From HXMU1420-2 sp017643305 (GTDB taxonomy: Bacteria; Pseudomonadota; Alphaproteobacteria; Rhodobacterales; Rhodobacteraceae): a stretch of 64,000 nucleotides of DNA. This document shows positions 24,602-34,065 of this stretch, piece by piece. The notes beneath the pieces were generated by a model. The model saw nothing but the letters and a program-made list of their open reading frames with translations. It searched no databases and was not told the DNA's origin. The position numbers and the translations under genes were made by a program. The number at the start of each line of letters is the position of its first letter. The stretch's first letter is position 1. Where the stretch lies: assembly GCA_965217135.1 (NCBI GenBank), contig OZ244249.1:682001-746000 (forward strand), in the 5' to 3' direction.

Positions 24602-25987
24602 GTGGCCGCAACATCGACCAATCCTGCCGCAAAGGCGGATCAACTGCGTGCCCGCCGAACCCAGGCGATGCTGGAAGGACCCATCGGCCCAACATTGGCC
24701 CAGCTGGCTGCGCCGAACGTTCTGGCGATGGTGGTGCAGGCGGTGGTCAGCATTGCCGAAGGTGTATTTGCCAGCTGGCTGGGACTGGAGGCATTGGCAG
24801 GGCTGGCCTTGGTCTTCCCACCGGTGATGTTGACCCAGATGCTGTCCGCCGGGGCCATGGGCGGTGCAATTTCCGGCGCCGTGGCGCGGGCGCTGGGTGC
24901 GGGAGCGCCGCAGCGCGCCAGCGGTACGGCGATGACCGCCTGGGTAATCGCGGCGATCTGTGCGCTGGCATTCATGGGGGTCATGGCGGTTTTTGGACGG
25001 CCCTTGTTCGGGGTTCTGGATAACTCAGGTACGTCGGTCGCGGCCGCAATGCACTACGCGAACGTGTTCTTCCCAGGCTGTATCGCGATCTGGCTGTGCC
25101 ACGCAACGCTGAGCGTTATCCGGGGCACGGGAGGCATGGGCTATGCATCATTGGCGCTGTTAGCGGTTTCGCTGTTGTCGATTCCGCTGTCCGGTGTCCT
25201 TGCGTTGGGCTGGGGCGGGGCGCCCGCACTGGGTATGGCGGGGCTGGCCTGGGGTACGGTTTTGGCGCATGCGGTGGTGGCCATGGTGGCGATCGCCCAT
25301 GTCCTGGGGGGCCGGGCGGGTCTTTCTCTGCGCGGGGCGCGGGTGCGTGTGGCCATGTTCGTGGATATTCTGCGGGTGGGATTCATTGCGTCGCTAAACG
25401 CCATCCTGACCGTTTTAACCATCGTGCTGATGGTCGGGGCAGTCGGGCGGCACGGTGCGGATGCTTTGGCTGGCTATGGGCTGGGCGCAAGGCTGGAATT
25501 CCTGATGATCCCGGTGGTGTTTGGGATCGGGGCCGCGATGACCGCAATGGTGGGAGCCAACATTGGAGCGGGCCAACCGCGTCGGGCCAAGGCGATTGCA
25601 TGGACCGGGTCTCTGGCGGCTGCCGCGATTGTAGGCACCATCGGCATGATAGTGACGCTGCGGCCGGGACTGTGGCTGGGTATTTTCCTTGGCCCTGAGG
25701 AGACAGGGGCCTGGGCCGCAGGGCAGGGGTACTTCCACACTGTGGCGCCATTTTATGCATTCTTTGCCATAGGCCTAGCGATGTATTTTGCCAGCCAGGG
25801 TGCGGGCAGGATGATGGTGCCGTTCATCGGATCGGTGCTGCGGATCTGTGTGGCGTTTGGTGGGGTGCTGCTGCTGGCGCAGGTTACGGACTGGGGTGTC
25901 AATGGAGTATTCCGGTCGATCGCCGCCGGGATGCTGGTTTATGGCGGGTTCATCACCGTCGCGCTGTGGCGGGTGCGCTGGGGCTAA
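24602..25987 (+). CDS. MATE-family efflux transporter
   Basis: 461 residues from a GTG at 24602 that follows GGAGG at seven bases; no ATG gives a sensible N-terminus. Twelve hydrophobic segments are arranged in two homologous halves, with 'GPIGPTLAQLAAPNVLAMVV' opening the first and 'ARLEFLMIPVVFGIGAAMTA' with 'ANIGAGQPRRAKAI' in the second, as in MATE (NorM/MatE) exporters. It should expel cationic drugs or metabolites using sodium or protons at the inner membrane. The divergent HxlR regulator suggests induction by a toxic or reactive compound. Confidence 0.88.
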   Translation: MAATSTNPAAKADQLRARRTQAMLEGPIGPTLAQLAAPNVLAMVVQAVVSIAEGVFASWLGLEALAGLALVFPPVMLTQMLSAGAMGGAISGAVARALGAGAPQRASGTAMTAWVIAAICALAFMGVMAVFGRPLFGVLDNSGTSVAAAMHYANVFFPGCIAIWLCHATLSVIRGTGGMGYASLALLAVSLLSIPLSGVLALGWGGAPALGMAGLAWGTVLAHAVVAMVAIAHVLGGRAGLSLRGARVRVAMFVDILRVGFIASLNAILTVLTIVLMVGAVGRHGADALAGYGLGARLEFLMIPVVFGIGAAMTAMVGANIGAGQPRRAKAIAWTGSLAAAAIVGTIGMIVTLRPGLWLGIFLGPEETGAWAAGQGYFHTVAPFYAFFAIGLAMYFASQGAGRMMVPFIGSVLRICVAFGGVLLLAQVTDWGVNGVFRSIAAGMLVYGGFITVALWRVRWG

Positions 25988-26029
25988 TCCTGACCGCGTG
26001 GTATAAGGCTGTAACGGCCCGGACGTGAC

Positions 26030-27259
26030 CTATTCTGCTGCCTTCTGTTGGAAGACGTCAGGCTGATCATAAAGATAGTCGCGCGTCAGCGGTGCCGCGT
26101 CGCGTTTATGACCAAGCTGCAGTTGGAACACGCATTGGTCAGCTTCCTCGAACACCATGATGCAGGCGATCAGGTAGAACCGCCACATGCGGATGAACCG
26201 TTCGTCATACATCTCCCGCACGCGAGGCAACTGGCGATCAAAACGCTGCAGCCAGTGGCGCAGGGTCATAGCGTAATGCAGCCGCCATGATTCGATGTCG
26301 AGGTTCCAGAGCCCCGCCTTACCTACCGGGATGACCAGTTCTTCCAGCGACGGAACATAGCCACCCGGGAAGATGTATTTGTTCAGCCAGGGCGATTGCG
26401 TGGTTGGCGGCCCGTTGCGGCCGATTGTGTGGATCAGAGAAATGCCATCGGGGGCCAGAAGGTCGCCAACCTTGTCGAAATATTCCTGGAAATGCGGCGC
26501 ACCGACGTGTTCCAGCATACCGACCGAAACGATGCGGTCGAATTTCTGATCCAGCGCGCGGTAGTCCTGCAGGCGAAATTCCGTCTGTGCCGACAGCCCT
26601 GCCTTGGCGGCCCGGCCCTGTGCGGTGGCAAGTTGGTTCTGCGACAATGTCACCCCGGTGACATGCGCGCCGTAATCCCGCGACAGGGTCAGCGCCATGC
26701 CGCCCCAGCCACAGCCGATGTCCAGCACCCGCATGCCCGGTTCGATGCACAGTTTGCGCGCGATGTGGTTTTTCTTAGCGATCTGCGCATCTTCCAGCGC
26801 AATATCTGGATGGGTGAAATAGGCGCAGCTGTACTGCATGTCCTTATCCAAAAAGAGCCGGTAGAGGGCATCGGAAATGTCATAATGATGCGCCACGTTC
26901 GCGCGCGACCGCCGCGCCGTGTTTCGCATCACGATCTTGCGGAATCCATAGCGTAGCCGTTCCAGCACGCGGGTCCAGCCTGGCATTTTCCCAGCGTAGG
27001 AATTGCGCACTGCCAGTTTCATGACATCCATCAACGAACTGCCATCAGTGGTCAGCGTGCCATCCATGTACGCTTCACCAAATCCGATCTCGGGATATCG
27101 GCACAGCGCTTGGATCGTTGCGGTATCGTGGATCTGGACTGCGGCAACTGGGGCGCCGCCGGGCCCGTATCTGTGGGTATGCCCATCCGGATAAGTGACG
27201 TCCAGCTCGCCCTCAACAATGAGCTTGGACAAGATGCTGTCTAAAACGGTTGCCCACAT
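26030..27259 (-). CDS. Cyclopropane-fatty-acyl-phospholipid synthase family protein
   Basis: 409 residues from ATG 27259 (GGGGGG seven bases upstream); ATG 27274 is an alternative. The SAM-binding core 'MRVLDIGCGWGGMALTLSRD' is preceded by 'VAHHYDISDALYRLFLDKDM' and 'SCAYF', the canonical Cfa substrate region, and followed by 'VSVGMLEHVGAPHF' and 'FPGGYVPS'. Known members add methylene from SAM to unsaturated acyl chains of membrane phospholipids, though related enzymes methylate otherwise. It is convergent with the MATE gene and divergent from aspS. Confidence 0.88.
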   Translation of the reverse strand: MWATVLDSILSKLIVEGELDVTYPDGHTHRYGPGGAPVAAVQIHDTATIQALCRYPEIGFGEAYMDGTLTTDGSSLMDVMKLAVRNSYAGKMPGWTRVLERLRYGFRKIVMRNTARRSRANVAHHYDISDALYRLFLDKDMQYSCAYFTHPDIALEDAQIAKKNHIARKLCIEPGMRVLDIGCGWGGMALTLSRDYGAHVTGVTLSQNQLATAQGRAAKAGLSAQTEFRLQDYRALDQKFDRIVSVGMLEHVGAPHFQEYFDKVGDLLAPDGISLIHTIGRNGPPTTQSPWLNKYIFPGGYVPSLEELVIPVGKAGLWNLDIESWRLHYAMTLRHWLQRFDRQLPRVREMYDERFIRMWRFYLIACIMVFEEADQCVFQLQLGHKRDAAPLTRDYLYDQPDVFQQKAAE

Positions 27260-27375
27260 AGACTGGCCCCCCATTTCTCAAACGCCGTCTCCCAAAGGCG
27301 CGGCAAGTACACTACACGAAAAGGCGTAAAACGTGAATACCGAACGTAAATGCAGCCTCTGCAGTCTTCTGCCCC

Positions 27376-27404
27376 TTGACTTCATGCATTGAGCACGGTG
27401 TATC
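27376..27404 (+). promoter_or_regulatory. Candidate promoter of aspS
   Basis: TTGACT (27376-27381) and TGTATC (27399-27404) with a 17-base spacer lie 35 bases before the aspS ATG. Confidence 0.35.
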
Positions 27405-27438
27405 GGCGCGACTAAATCCGCCCCCGAAAGGACCGATC

Positions 27439-29220
27439 ATGCACGCCTATCGCAGCCATTCCTGCGCCGACCTGACCGCTGCCAATGTTGGCGAAACCGT
27501 GCGGCTTTCCGGCTGGGTCCATCGTGTGCGCGATCACGGTGGTGTTCTGTTCATCGATTTGCGTGATCATTACGGTGTCACGCAGGTGCTGTGCGACCCG
27601 GACAGCCCGGTGTTCAACGAGGTGGAAAAGGTGCGGAGCGAATGGTGCATTCGCATCGATGGCAACGTCAAAGCACGTGATGCCGAACTGGTGAACGCCA
27701 AGATCCCCACCGGTGAGGTTGAGGTTTTCATCCGCGATATGGAAGTGCTTGGCGCCGCAGCAGAACTGCCGCTGATGGTGTTTGGCGATCAGGAATATCC
27801 CGAAGAAACCCGCCTGCGCTATCGCTACCTGGACCTGCGGCGCGAGGCGATGCAGCAGAGCATGACGCTGCGGTCGGACGTTGTGGCATCGATCCGCCGC
27901 CGTATGTGGGACAAAGGCTTCCGCGAATACCAGACGCCGGTGATCACCGCGTCCAGTCCGGAAGGTGCACGAGATTTTCTGGTGCCGTCACGTTTGCATC
28001 CCGGCAAGTTCTATGCGTTGCCGCAGGCTCCGCAACAGTTCAAGCAGCTGATCATGGTCAGTGGCTTCGACAAGTATTTCCAGATCGCGCCCTGTTTCCG
28101 TGACGAAGACCCGCGCGCCGACCGGTCGCCGACAGATTTTTACCAGCTGGACCTGGAGATGTCCTTTGTCGAGCAGCAGGACGTTTTCGACACGGTTTCG
28201 CCAGTGATTGCCGGCATTTTCGAAGAATTCGGCGGCAGTAAGGTGGTGGACGACCCGGCCAGCTGGCCGCAGATCCCCTATGCCGAGGCCGCCTTGAAAT
28301 ACGGCACGGATAAACCCGACCTGCGCAACCCGATTGAAATGCAGCGTGTCAGCGAACATTTCGCAGGCGGCGGCTTTGCCATCTTCGCCAAGCTGCTGGA
28401 GCAGGAAGGCACTGAAATTCGCGCTGTTCCCGCGCCCACTGGCGGGTCGCGCAAGTTCTGCGACCGGATGAACACGTTTGCCCAGAAAGAGGGCCTGCCG
28501 GGCATGGGTTATATCTTCTGGCGTGATCAGGGCGAGGGCATGGAAGCCGCCGGTCCGCTGGCCAAGAACATCGGCCCCGAACGTACCGAAGCCATCCGCC
28601 AGCAGCTGGGCCTGGGTGTGGGTGATGCCGCGTTTTTTCTGGGCGGCAAACCGGCCGCGTTCGAACGGGTCGCGTCAAAGGCGCGCGATGTCATTGGGGC
28701 TGAGCTTGGTCTGACTGATGAAAACCGCTTTGCCTTTGCCTGGATCGTGGATTTCCCGATCTACGAGAAGGACGAAGAAACTGGCGTCATTGATTTCGAG
28801 CACAACCCGTTCTCGATGCCCCAGGGCGGCATGGCCGCTCTGGAAGGCGATCCGCTGGATGTGCGTGGCTACCAGTATGATCTGGCATGCAACGGCTATG
28901 AACTGGTCTCGGGCGCGATCCGGAATCATAAGCCGGAGATTATGCTGAAGGCGTTTGAGCTGGCAGGCTATGGTGAGGATGAGGTCAAAAACCGCTTTGG
29001 TGCGCTTTATAACGCGTTCCATTACGGTGCGCCGCCGCACGGGGGCTGTGCTGCGGGGATCGACCGGATCGTGATGTTGCTGGCCGACACGGCGAACATC
29101 CGCGAGGTTATCATGTTCCCGATGAACCAGCGCGCCGAAGACCTGATGATGTCCGCGCCCAGCGATCCGTCCAGCGACCAGCTTATGGAACTGGGTCTGC
29201 GGGTGATCCCGCAAGAATAA
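27439..29220 (+). CDS. aspS: Aspartyl-tRNA synthetase
   Basis: 593 residues from ATG 27439, preceded by AAAGGA. The N-terminal OB fold ('GWVHRVRDHGGVLFIDLRDH'), class II motif 2 ('FRDEDPRADRSPTDFYQLD') and motif 3 ('GIDRIVMLLAD') are all present, with the bacterial insertion domain between. It charges tRNA-Asp; alphaproteobacterial enzymes are often non-discriminating and also charge tRNA-Asn, which cannot be decided here. No operon partner is evident. Confidence 0.97.
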   Translation: MHAYRSHSCADLTAANVGETVRLSGWVHRVRDHGGVLFIDLRDHYGVTQVLCDPDSPVFNEVEKVRSEWCIRIDGNVKARDAELVNAKIPTGEVEVFIRDMEVLGAAAELPLMVFGDQEYPEETRLRYRYLDLRREAMQQSMTLRSDVVASIRRRMWDKGFREYQTPVITASSPEGARDFLVPSRLHPGKFYALPQAPQQFKQLIMVSGFDKYFQIAPCFRDEDPRADRSPTDFYQLDLEMSFVEQQDVFDTVSPVIAGIFEEFGGSKVVDDPASWPQIPYAEAALKYGTDKPDLRNPIEMQRVSEHFAGGGFAIFAKLLEQEGTEIRAVPAPTGGSRKFCDRMNTFAQKEGLPGMGYIFWRDQGEGMEAAGPLAKNIGPERTEAIRQQLGLGVGDAAFFLGGKPAAFERVASKARDVIGAELGLTDENRFAFAWIVDFPIYEKDEETGVIDFEHNPFSMPQGGMAALEGDPLDVRGYQYDLACNGYELVSGAIRNHKPEIMLKAFELAGYGEDEVKNRFGALYNAFHYGAPPHGGCAAGIDRIVMLLADTANIREVIMFPMNQRAEDLMMSAPSDPSSDQLMELGLRVIPQE

Positions 29221-29262
29221 TCCGCACTCGCGACGGATTTCCGCGTATTTGACGTATTATCC

Positions 29263-29291
29263 CCAAGCCGTTTGTGACGCGGGCGGCTTGG
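29263..29291 (+). terminator. Hairpin downstream of aspS
   Basis: CCAAGCCG (29263-29270) pairs with CGGCTTGG (29284-29291) across a 13-base loop, 42 bases after the aspS stop. The following TCTGTT is only weakly T-rich. Confidence 0.45.
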
Positions 29292-29325
29292 TCTGTTAGA
29301 GTGCGCGAAAACGGCGGAGCAGCAG

Positions 29326-30711
29326 ATGCAGTATTCATCGGAACTGGCGGAAAAGCGGTTTGGGTGCGGGTTGTCGCCCATGCTGGCGGCTGCGGACGCC
29401 CCGGATGCGATGCTGGCTGGGCTGGCCGCGCCAGACCGGATGGCCGTGGAGTTCCCGATTGAGGATTTCGAAACCTTCCGCCAGCGAATGATCGAAAACG
29501 CCGGCGTGCGCAAAATGATGCGTCAGACGCGTGGGACGGATGATTTCAAGATCCACAAGAAACGCCGCAACAAGCTGAATTACGAAGCCCGCCGCGATAT
29601 GGCTGTCTGGTATGGGCAGACGCTGGCGCGCTGGACCTGGACCGACACGCCCTTTCGCGAACGGCTGGTGGCATTCTGGGCGGATCATTTCACCGCGCAT
29701 GGCAAGCAAGGCTTGGTGCGTCGGGCGACTTCGCCCTATGTCGAAACGGCCCTGCGTGGGCGCATTGCAGGGCAGTTCGAAGATCTACTGATTGCCGCCG
29801 TGACCCACCCGATCATGTTGATCTACTTCGATCAAGTCCAGGCGGTTGGGCCCAACAGCACGCTGGGGTTGAAAAGCAAAGGCAAGCGCGGGTTAAACGA
29901 AAACTTGGCCCGCGAGGTGCTGGAGCTGCACACCCTTGGCGTCGATGGCCGGTATACGCAAGACGATGTGCTGCAGCTGGCGGAGCTATTCACCGGGCTG
30001 AGCTTTAGCATCCCCAAAGGGTTCGTTTTTATCCCGCAGCGCGCGGAACCTGGTGCTGAAACGGTTCTGGGGCAGGAGTTCTACGACGATCCGGCCACGG
30101 TGCAGCCCATTCATGACGTGTTGCGGGCACTGGCCAGGCACCCGGATACGGCGCGCAATATCACGCGGAAACTGGCGGTGCATTTTGTATCGGATGATCC
30201 AGACCCCGATCTGGTAGCGGCGATGGAGCGGGCCTATCTGCGAACAGATGGGGATCTGACTGCCGTTTACCGCGCGCTGATGGAGCATCCCGCCGCTTGG
30301 GAACCGGAGCTGCGCAATGTGAAGCCGCCCTTTGATTTTATCGCATCGGCCTGTCGGGCGCTGGGTGTGGAGGCTGATGTTCTGAGCGAGATGCAGGAAC
30401 CTGTAACCAAGTCGGTGCTTTTGGAGCCGATGAAAATGATGGGGCAGGATTGGCAGAAGCCGCTGGGCCCGGATGGCTGGGCCGAAGAGGACGAAGCCTG
30501 GGTGACGCCGCAGGGTGTGTCTGCCCGGTTGCGCTGGGCCATGGTGGTGCCATCGCGGCTGCGGCGCGATTTGCCAGATCCGCGCGCTTTTGTAAGCCAA
30601 GCGCTTGGCCGTGATGTGCCGGAGGCGGTGCAGTTTGCGGCTATGGCGGCAGAGCGGCGGACCGTCGGGATTGGGCTGGTTCTGGCCTCCCCAGCGTTTC
30701 AGCGGCGATAG
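29326..30711 (+). CDS. DUF1800-domain protein
   Basis: 461 residues, typical of the family. 'RFGCGLSPMLAAADAPDAML' near the start, 'RERLVAFWADHF' and 'NLAREVLELHTLGVDGRYTQ' followed by 'DDVLQLAELFTG' are the standard DUF1800 signatures; the end is 'VLASPAFQRR'. Function is unknown. These genes nearly always precede a DUF1501 gene, as here (nine-base gap), and the pair is thought to act in the periplasm or envelope. No clear signal peptide is visible on this member. Confidence 0.88.
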   Translation: MQYSSELAEKRFGCGLSPMLAAADAPDAMLAGLAAPDRMAVEFPIEDFETFRQRMIENAGVRKMMRQTRGTDDFKIHKKRRNKLNYEARRDMAVWYGQTLARWTWTDTPFRERLVAFWADHFTAHGKQGLVRRATSPYVETALRGRIAGQFEDLLIAAVTHPIMLIYFDQVQAVGPNSTLGLKSKGKRGLNENLAREVLELHTLGVDGRYTQDDVLQLAELFTGLSFSIPKGFVFIPQRAEPGAETVLGQEFYDDPATVQPIHDVLRALARHPDTARNITRKLAVHFVSDDPDPDLVAAMERAYLRTDGDLTAVYRALMEHPAAWEPELRNVKPPFDFIASACRALGVEADVLSEMQEPVTKSVLLEPMKMMGQDWQKPLGPDGWAEEDEAWVTPQGVSARLRWAMVVPSRLRRDLPDPRAFVSQALGRDVPEAVQFAAMAAERRTVGIGLVLASPAFQRR

Positions 30712-30720
30712 GAGATTGCG

Positions 30721-31938
30721 ATGAACACAGGTCTTTCCCGCCGGTCTTTCCTGACGCGATCCGCCCTGATCGGCTGTTCGGCCGCTGCGAGCCCCCTGTT
30801 AACGCCGATCAGCATGGCAGCTGCGCCTTGGGATATGCGGCTGGTGGTGATCATACTGCGCGGTGGTCTGGATGGGTTGGATGCAGTGCGGCCCTATGGT
30901 GACCCGGCCTTTGCTGAATGGCGCCCGAAGCTGGGCACGGCCAAAGGAGAGCTGGGCCCGGATCTAGACGGATTCTTCGGCCTGCATCCGGCGCTCGGGG
31001 ATCTGATGCCGCTGTGGCAGGCGGGCGATCTGGCTTTTACCCACGCGGTATCCACCCCCTATCGCGACAAGCGCAGCCATTTCGATGGGCAGGACCTGCT
31101 GGAGGCGGGCACGCCTAGCATGGCCGGGGTGCGCGATGGCTGGCTGAACCGCATGTTGCTGCAGGTGCCGGGGGTGGAGGCGCACACCGCCTTTGCGCTT
31201 GGGCAGGGCGATGTGAAGGTGTTACTGGGCAATGCCCCAGTATCGGAGTGGGTGCCGGGTGCAGATATGGAGATCAGCCCGCAGGCGATCCGTCTGTCCG
31301 AACGGATTATGGAAGACGACCCGGCCTTTCATGCCGCGTTTTCCGAAGCGCTGATGCTGTCTGAAATCGAAAATGTCCCGATCCGGGGGCAGGATGCGTT
31401 GAAGGCGTTGCAAAAGGATATGAAGGTGGCCGCCGGCAAAGGGTCCCACGTGCGGGTGTCGCACTTCGCGGCTGAGCAGCTGCGCAAGGACACGCGCGTG
31501 GTGGCGTTTTCGCTGAACGGGTGGGATACGCATAACAACCAGAAACGCACTCTGGCCCCTGCTTTGAAGCGGCTCGCGGGTTCCATTGTGGCGCTGCGGG
31601 ATGGTGTGGGGCCAGAGATCTGGCAGAAAACCGCGATCCTGGCGATGACGGAGTTCGGCCGCACCGTTCGGCAGAACGGGACCGGCGGTACAGATCACGG
31701 CACGGGTGGCGCGCTGTTGATGGCAGGCGGGGCCATTCGGGGCGGGCAGGTCCATGGCCCGTGGCCAGGGCTGGACGAAACTTCACTTTACAAACGGCGG
31801 GACCTGATGCCGACGGGCGATGTGCGCGCGCCCGCCGCATGGATCATGCGGGCGATGGCGGGGCTGGACCGCGGGACGTTGGAAAGTACCGTCTTTCCTG
31901 GGCTCGATATGGGATCGGACGCCGGTTATCTGGCCTGA
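30721..31938 (+). CDS. DUF1501-domain protein, Tat-exported
   Basis: 405 residues. The N-terminus 'LSRRSFLTRSALIGCSAA' is a twin-arginine signal, with cleavage likely after 'PISMAAA', so the folded protein should be exported. 'RLVVIILRGGLDGLDAVRPY', 'FSLNGWDTHNNQ' and 'AILAMTEFGRTVRQNGTGGT' are the alkaline-phosphatase/sulfatase-superfamily-like motifs of DUF1501. GGAGA nine bases upstream and the nine-base gap to the DUF1800 gene support co-transcription. The pair's biochemical role is unknown. Confidence 0.88.
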   Translation: MNTGLSRRSFLTRSALIGCSAAASPLLTPISMAAAPWDMRLVVIILRGGLDGLDAVRPYGDPAFAEWRPKLGTAKGELGPDLDGFFGLHPALGDLMPLWQAGDLAFTHAVSTPYRDKRSHFDGQDLLEAGTPSMAGVRDGWLNRMLLQVPGVEAHTAFALGQGDVKVLLGNAPVSEWVPGADMEISPQAIRLSERIMEDDPAFHAAFSEALMLSEIENVPIRGQDALKALQKDMKVAAGKGSHVRVSHFAAEQLRKDTRVVAFSLNGWDTHNNQKRTLAPALKRLAGSIVALRDGVGPEIWQKTAILAMTEFGRTVRQNGTGGTDHGTGGALLMAGGAIRGGQVHGPWPGLDETSLYKRRDLMPTGDVRAPAAWIMRAMAGLDRGTLESTVFPGLDMGSDAGYLA

Positions 31939-31981
31939 TCAGGTCTTGGCAAGTGCGCGGACCGGTTTTAATTTTCCGGGC

Positions 31982-32719
31982 ATGACCAAGGCCAGTTCCG
32001 AACGTCCGCTGGGACCCCGCGTCGATAATTGGGCGCCGCCACCGATGCCATCGGGGGATATACTGGAAGGTCGTTATGCCCGGTTGGAGCCACTATCGGC
32101 AGAGGCACATGCGGCATTGCTGTACCAGGCCTATGCGGGGGCGGATCAAGTCTGGGATTACCTGCCTTACGGGCCGTTTTCATCTGCTGCGCTTTATCAT
32201 CGCTGGGTGCGGGAGATGGTGCTGGGCGACGATCCGTTTTTCTACGCCGTGCGCGATCTGGAAACTGGACTGTATGGTGGCGTTGCGTCGTTCCTGAGGA
32301 TCGCGCCGCAGGCAGGCAGCATAGAGGTGGGCCATATCAATTTCGCCCCGGCGCTGCAGCAAACCCGCGCCTCGACCGAGGCGATGTACCTGATGATGCG
32401 CTGGGTGTTTGAGGTGGGCTATCGCCGCTACGAGTGGAAATGCGACACGCTGAACCTGCCGTCACGTCGGGCGGCGCAGCGGCTGGGGTTCAGTTACGAA
32501 GGCGTGTTCCGGCAGGCCCTTGTGGTTAAGGGGCGTAACCGCGACACCGCGTGGTTTGCCGCGATTGACAAAGAATGGCCCGCCCTGCGCGAAGCCTACA
32601 GCGCTTGGCTGAACCCCGCAAATTTTGACACAGCAGGCCGCCAGATCGAACGGTTGGGCGATCTGACCAGGCTGGTGCGTATCAGTTCCGACCCAGCGCT
32701 GGCGGGCGGGAGCGGCTGA
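31982..32719 (+). CDS. GNAT-family N-acetyltransferase (RimJ/RimL-like)
   Basis: 245 residues from ATG 31982. 'GRYARLEPLSAEAHAALLYQ' opens the Acetyltransf_3 domain, 'EVGHINFAPALQQTRASTEA' is the acetyl-CoA-binding region and 'YEWKCDTLNLPSRRAAQRLG' the conserved helix preceding 'FSYEGVFRQALVVKGRNRDT'. Substrates of this large subgroup are unknown; they acylate amines of proteins or small molecules. It follows the DUF1501 gene by 43 bases and may be co-transcribed. Confidence 0.85.
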   Translation: MTKASSERPLGPRVDNWAPPPMPSGDILEGRYARLEPLSAEAHAALLYQAYAGADQVWDYLPYGPFSSAALYHRWVREMVLGDDPFFYAVRDLETGLYGGVASFLRIAPQAGSIEVGHINFAPALQQTRASTEAMYLMMRWVFEVGYRRYEWKCDTLNLPSRRAAQRLGFSYEGVFRQALVVKGRNRDTAWFAAIDKEWPALREAYSAWLNPANFDTAGRQIERLGDLTRLVRISSDPALAGGSG

Positions 32720-32783
32720 ACCACCGGGATTGCAGAACCAGAACAATCCCGAGCGAGGCTATGGCGGCGAAGTAGATCATCAT
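32682..32783 (-). CDS. Possible small membrane protein (33 aa) coupled to the response regulator
   Basis: The stop of the response-regulator gene (TGA 32782-32780) overlaps the ATG at 32783 in an ATGATGA arrangement. The 33-codon frame has one hydrophobic helix ('MMIYFAAIASLGIVLVLQS') followed by a basic tail. It ends inside the convergent acetyltransferase gene (antisense overlap of 38 bases). The coupling and composition suggest a real microprotein, but there is no homology support. Confidence 0.35.
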   Translation of the reverse strand: MMIYFAAIASLGIVLVLQSRWFSRSRPPALGRN

Positions 32784-33508
32784 CCGGCCACCGCCATTGC
32801 ACTGCCATGCAGGCGGTCCTGTACTAACCCGGCCAGTCGCGCCGCATCCGACCCCACGGGACGGCCTGCCGCCTGTTCGCGGGTCAGTGACAGAGCGGCT
32901 TCTTCGAGGTCGCGGTCGCTGGCGCTGTGCGCCACCCCGGTCAGGAACTGGGCCACATAGGAAAGGATCCGGTCATCCGCGCCGTGAGTTAGCACCTCGG
33001 CCACATGGGCCATGTCATCGCGATAGGCAATCGGATCGGGGCAGACGGTTTCGTCGCTCACCGCGTGGGGCCCAATCGGACGCCAAGCTGTGGGCAGTCG
33101 CGTCAGAATTGCGGTCTGAAACTGCGCCAGTGACAGGATGGGCTTGGCAAGAAACCCGTCCGCGCCCGCAGCGATGGCCAGTTCCTCGGACACGGCGTCC
33201 CCCGACATGCCCAATATTACCTGCACGCGCGGACTGGTGTTTGCTGCTTCCTCGATCAAATCCGCGCCGGAGCCGTCCGGCAGCCCTACATCAACGATCA
33301 GAACGGTTGGGCGATAGATCTGCAAATGGCGGCGGGCCGATTTCATGCTATCCGCCCGGCGGATGCGCGCCCCGCTGCGCAGGCACAGCAGCCGCAGCGC
33401 GTCACAGGCATAGTGACTGTCTTCCACGACCAGCACGGTCTGGCCCAGCAAGGGCCGCGTTCCGGTCGGGCGGCGGACGGGATCATCAAAGGCGTCGGTG
33501 TCATCCAT
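32780..33508 (-). CDS. Response regulator with C-terminal helical (Hpt-like) region
   Basis: 242 residues. Residues 22-140 form a CheY-like receiver: acidic pair in 'VLVVEDSHYA', phospho-acceptor Asp in 'VLIVDVGLPDGSG', and Lys in 'GFLAKPILS'. The C-terminal 90 residues are helical ('RILSYVAQFLTGVAHSAS', 'LEEAALSLTREQAAGR') and may be a degenerate Hpt or regulator-specific output domain with no DNA-binding motif. No histidine kinase gene lies nearby, so its partner is unknown. It is divergent from the epimerase gene. Confidence 0.8.
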   Translation of the reverse strand: MDDTDAFDDPVRRPTGTRPLLGQTVLVVEDSHYACDALRLLCLRSGARIRRADSMKSARRHLQIYRPTVLIVDVGLPDGSGADLIEEAANTSPRVQVILGMSGDAVSEELAIAAGADGFLAKPILSLAQFQTAILTRLPTAWRPIGPHAVSDETVCPDPIAYRDDMAHVAEVLTHGADDRILSYVAQFLTGVAHSASDRDLEEAALSLTREQAAGRPVGSDAARLAGLVQDRLHGSAMAVAG

Positions 33509-33657
33509 GTGTGCTTCCCCAGTTTGTGTTGTCTGCGACTCACGCTAGGGTGCCTCGGCTAACAGCAGGTTAACGGCACGACACGTGACCCCCTGTCTCA
33601 CTTGTCCTTGGCCCGATCCCCGCGCATATGTTCCCGAAACCACCGGAGGACTTCACC

Positions 33658-34062
33658 ATGATCGGCCGACTGAACCATGTTGCCATTGCCGTGCCCGACC
33701 TGGAGGCCGCGTCAGAACAGTACCGCAGCGCTCTGGGCGCAAAGGTGGGCGCACCGCAGGACGAACCCGACCATGGCGTGACCGTGGTGTTCATCGAACT
33801 GCCGAACACCAAGATCGAACTGCTCTATCCCCTGGGCGAAGGCAGCCCGATCACTGGGTTCCTCGAAAAGAACCCGGCCGGTGGTATCCATCATGTCTGC
33901 TATGAGGTAGACGACATCATCTCCGCACGCGATCATCTCAAATCCACCGGTGCCCGCGTTCTGGGCAATGGCGAACCGAAGATTGGCGCGCATGGCAAGC
34001 CGGTGCTGTTCCTGCATCCCAAGGATTTCAATGGCTGTCTCGTTGAGCTGGAACAGGTCTGA
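33658..34062 (+). CDS. mce: Methylmalonyl-CoA epimerase
   Basis: 134 residues from ATG 33658, preceded by CGGAGG. It is a single glyoxalase/VOC-fold domain: 'RLNHVAIAVPDLEAASEQY' with the first metal His, 'ELLYPLGEGSPI', 'GGIHHVCYEVDDI' with the second His, and 'GCLVELEQV' with the final Glu. It interconverts (S)- and (R)-methylmalonyl-CoA in propionyl-CoA assimilation. The DUF1467 gene follows three bases later, a pairing seen commonly in Rhodobacteraceae. Confidence 0.93.
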   Translation: MIGRLNHVAIAVPDLEAASEQYRSALGAKVGAPQDEPDHGVTVVFIELPNTKIELLYPLGEGSPITGFLEKNPAGGIHHVCYEVDDIISARDHLKSTGARVLGNGEPKIGAHGKPVLFLHPKDFNGCLVELEQV

Positions 34063-34065
34063 GCC

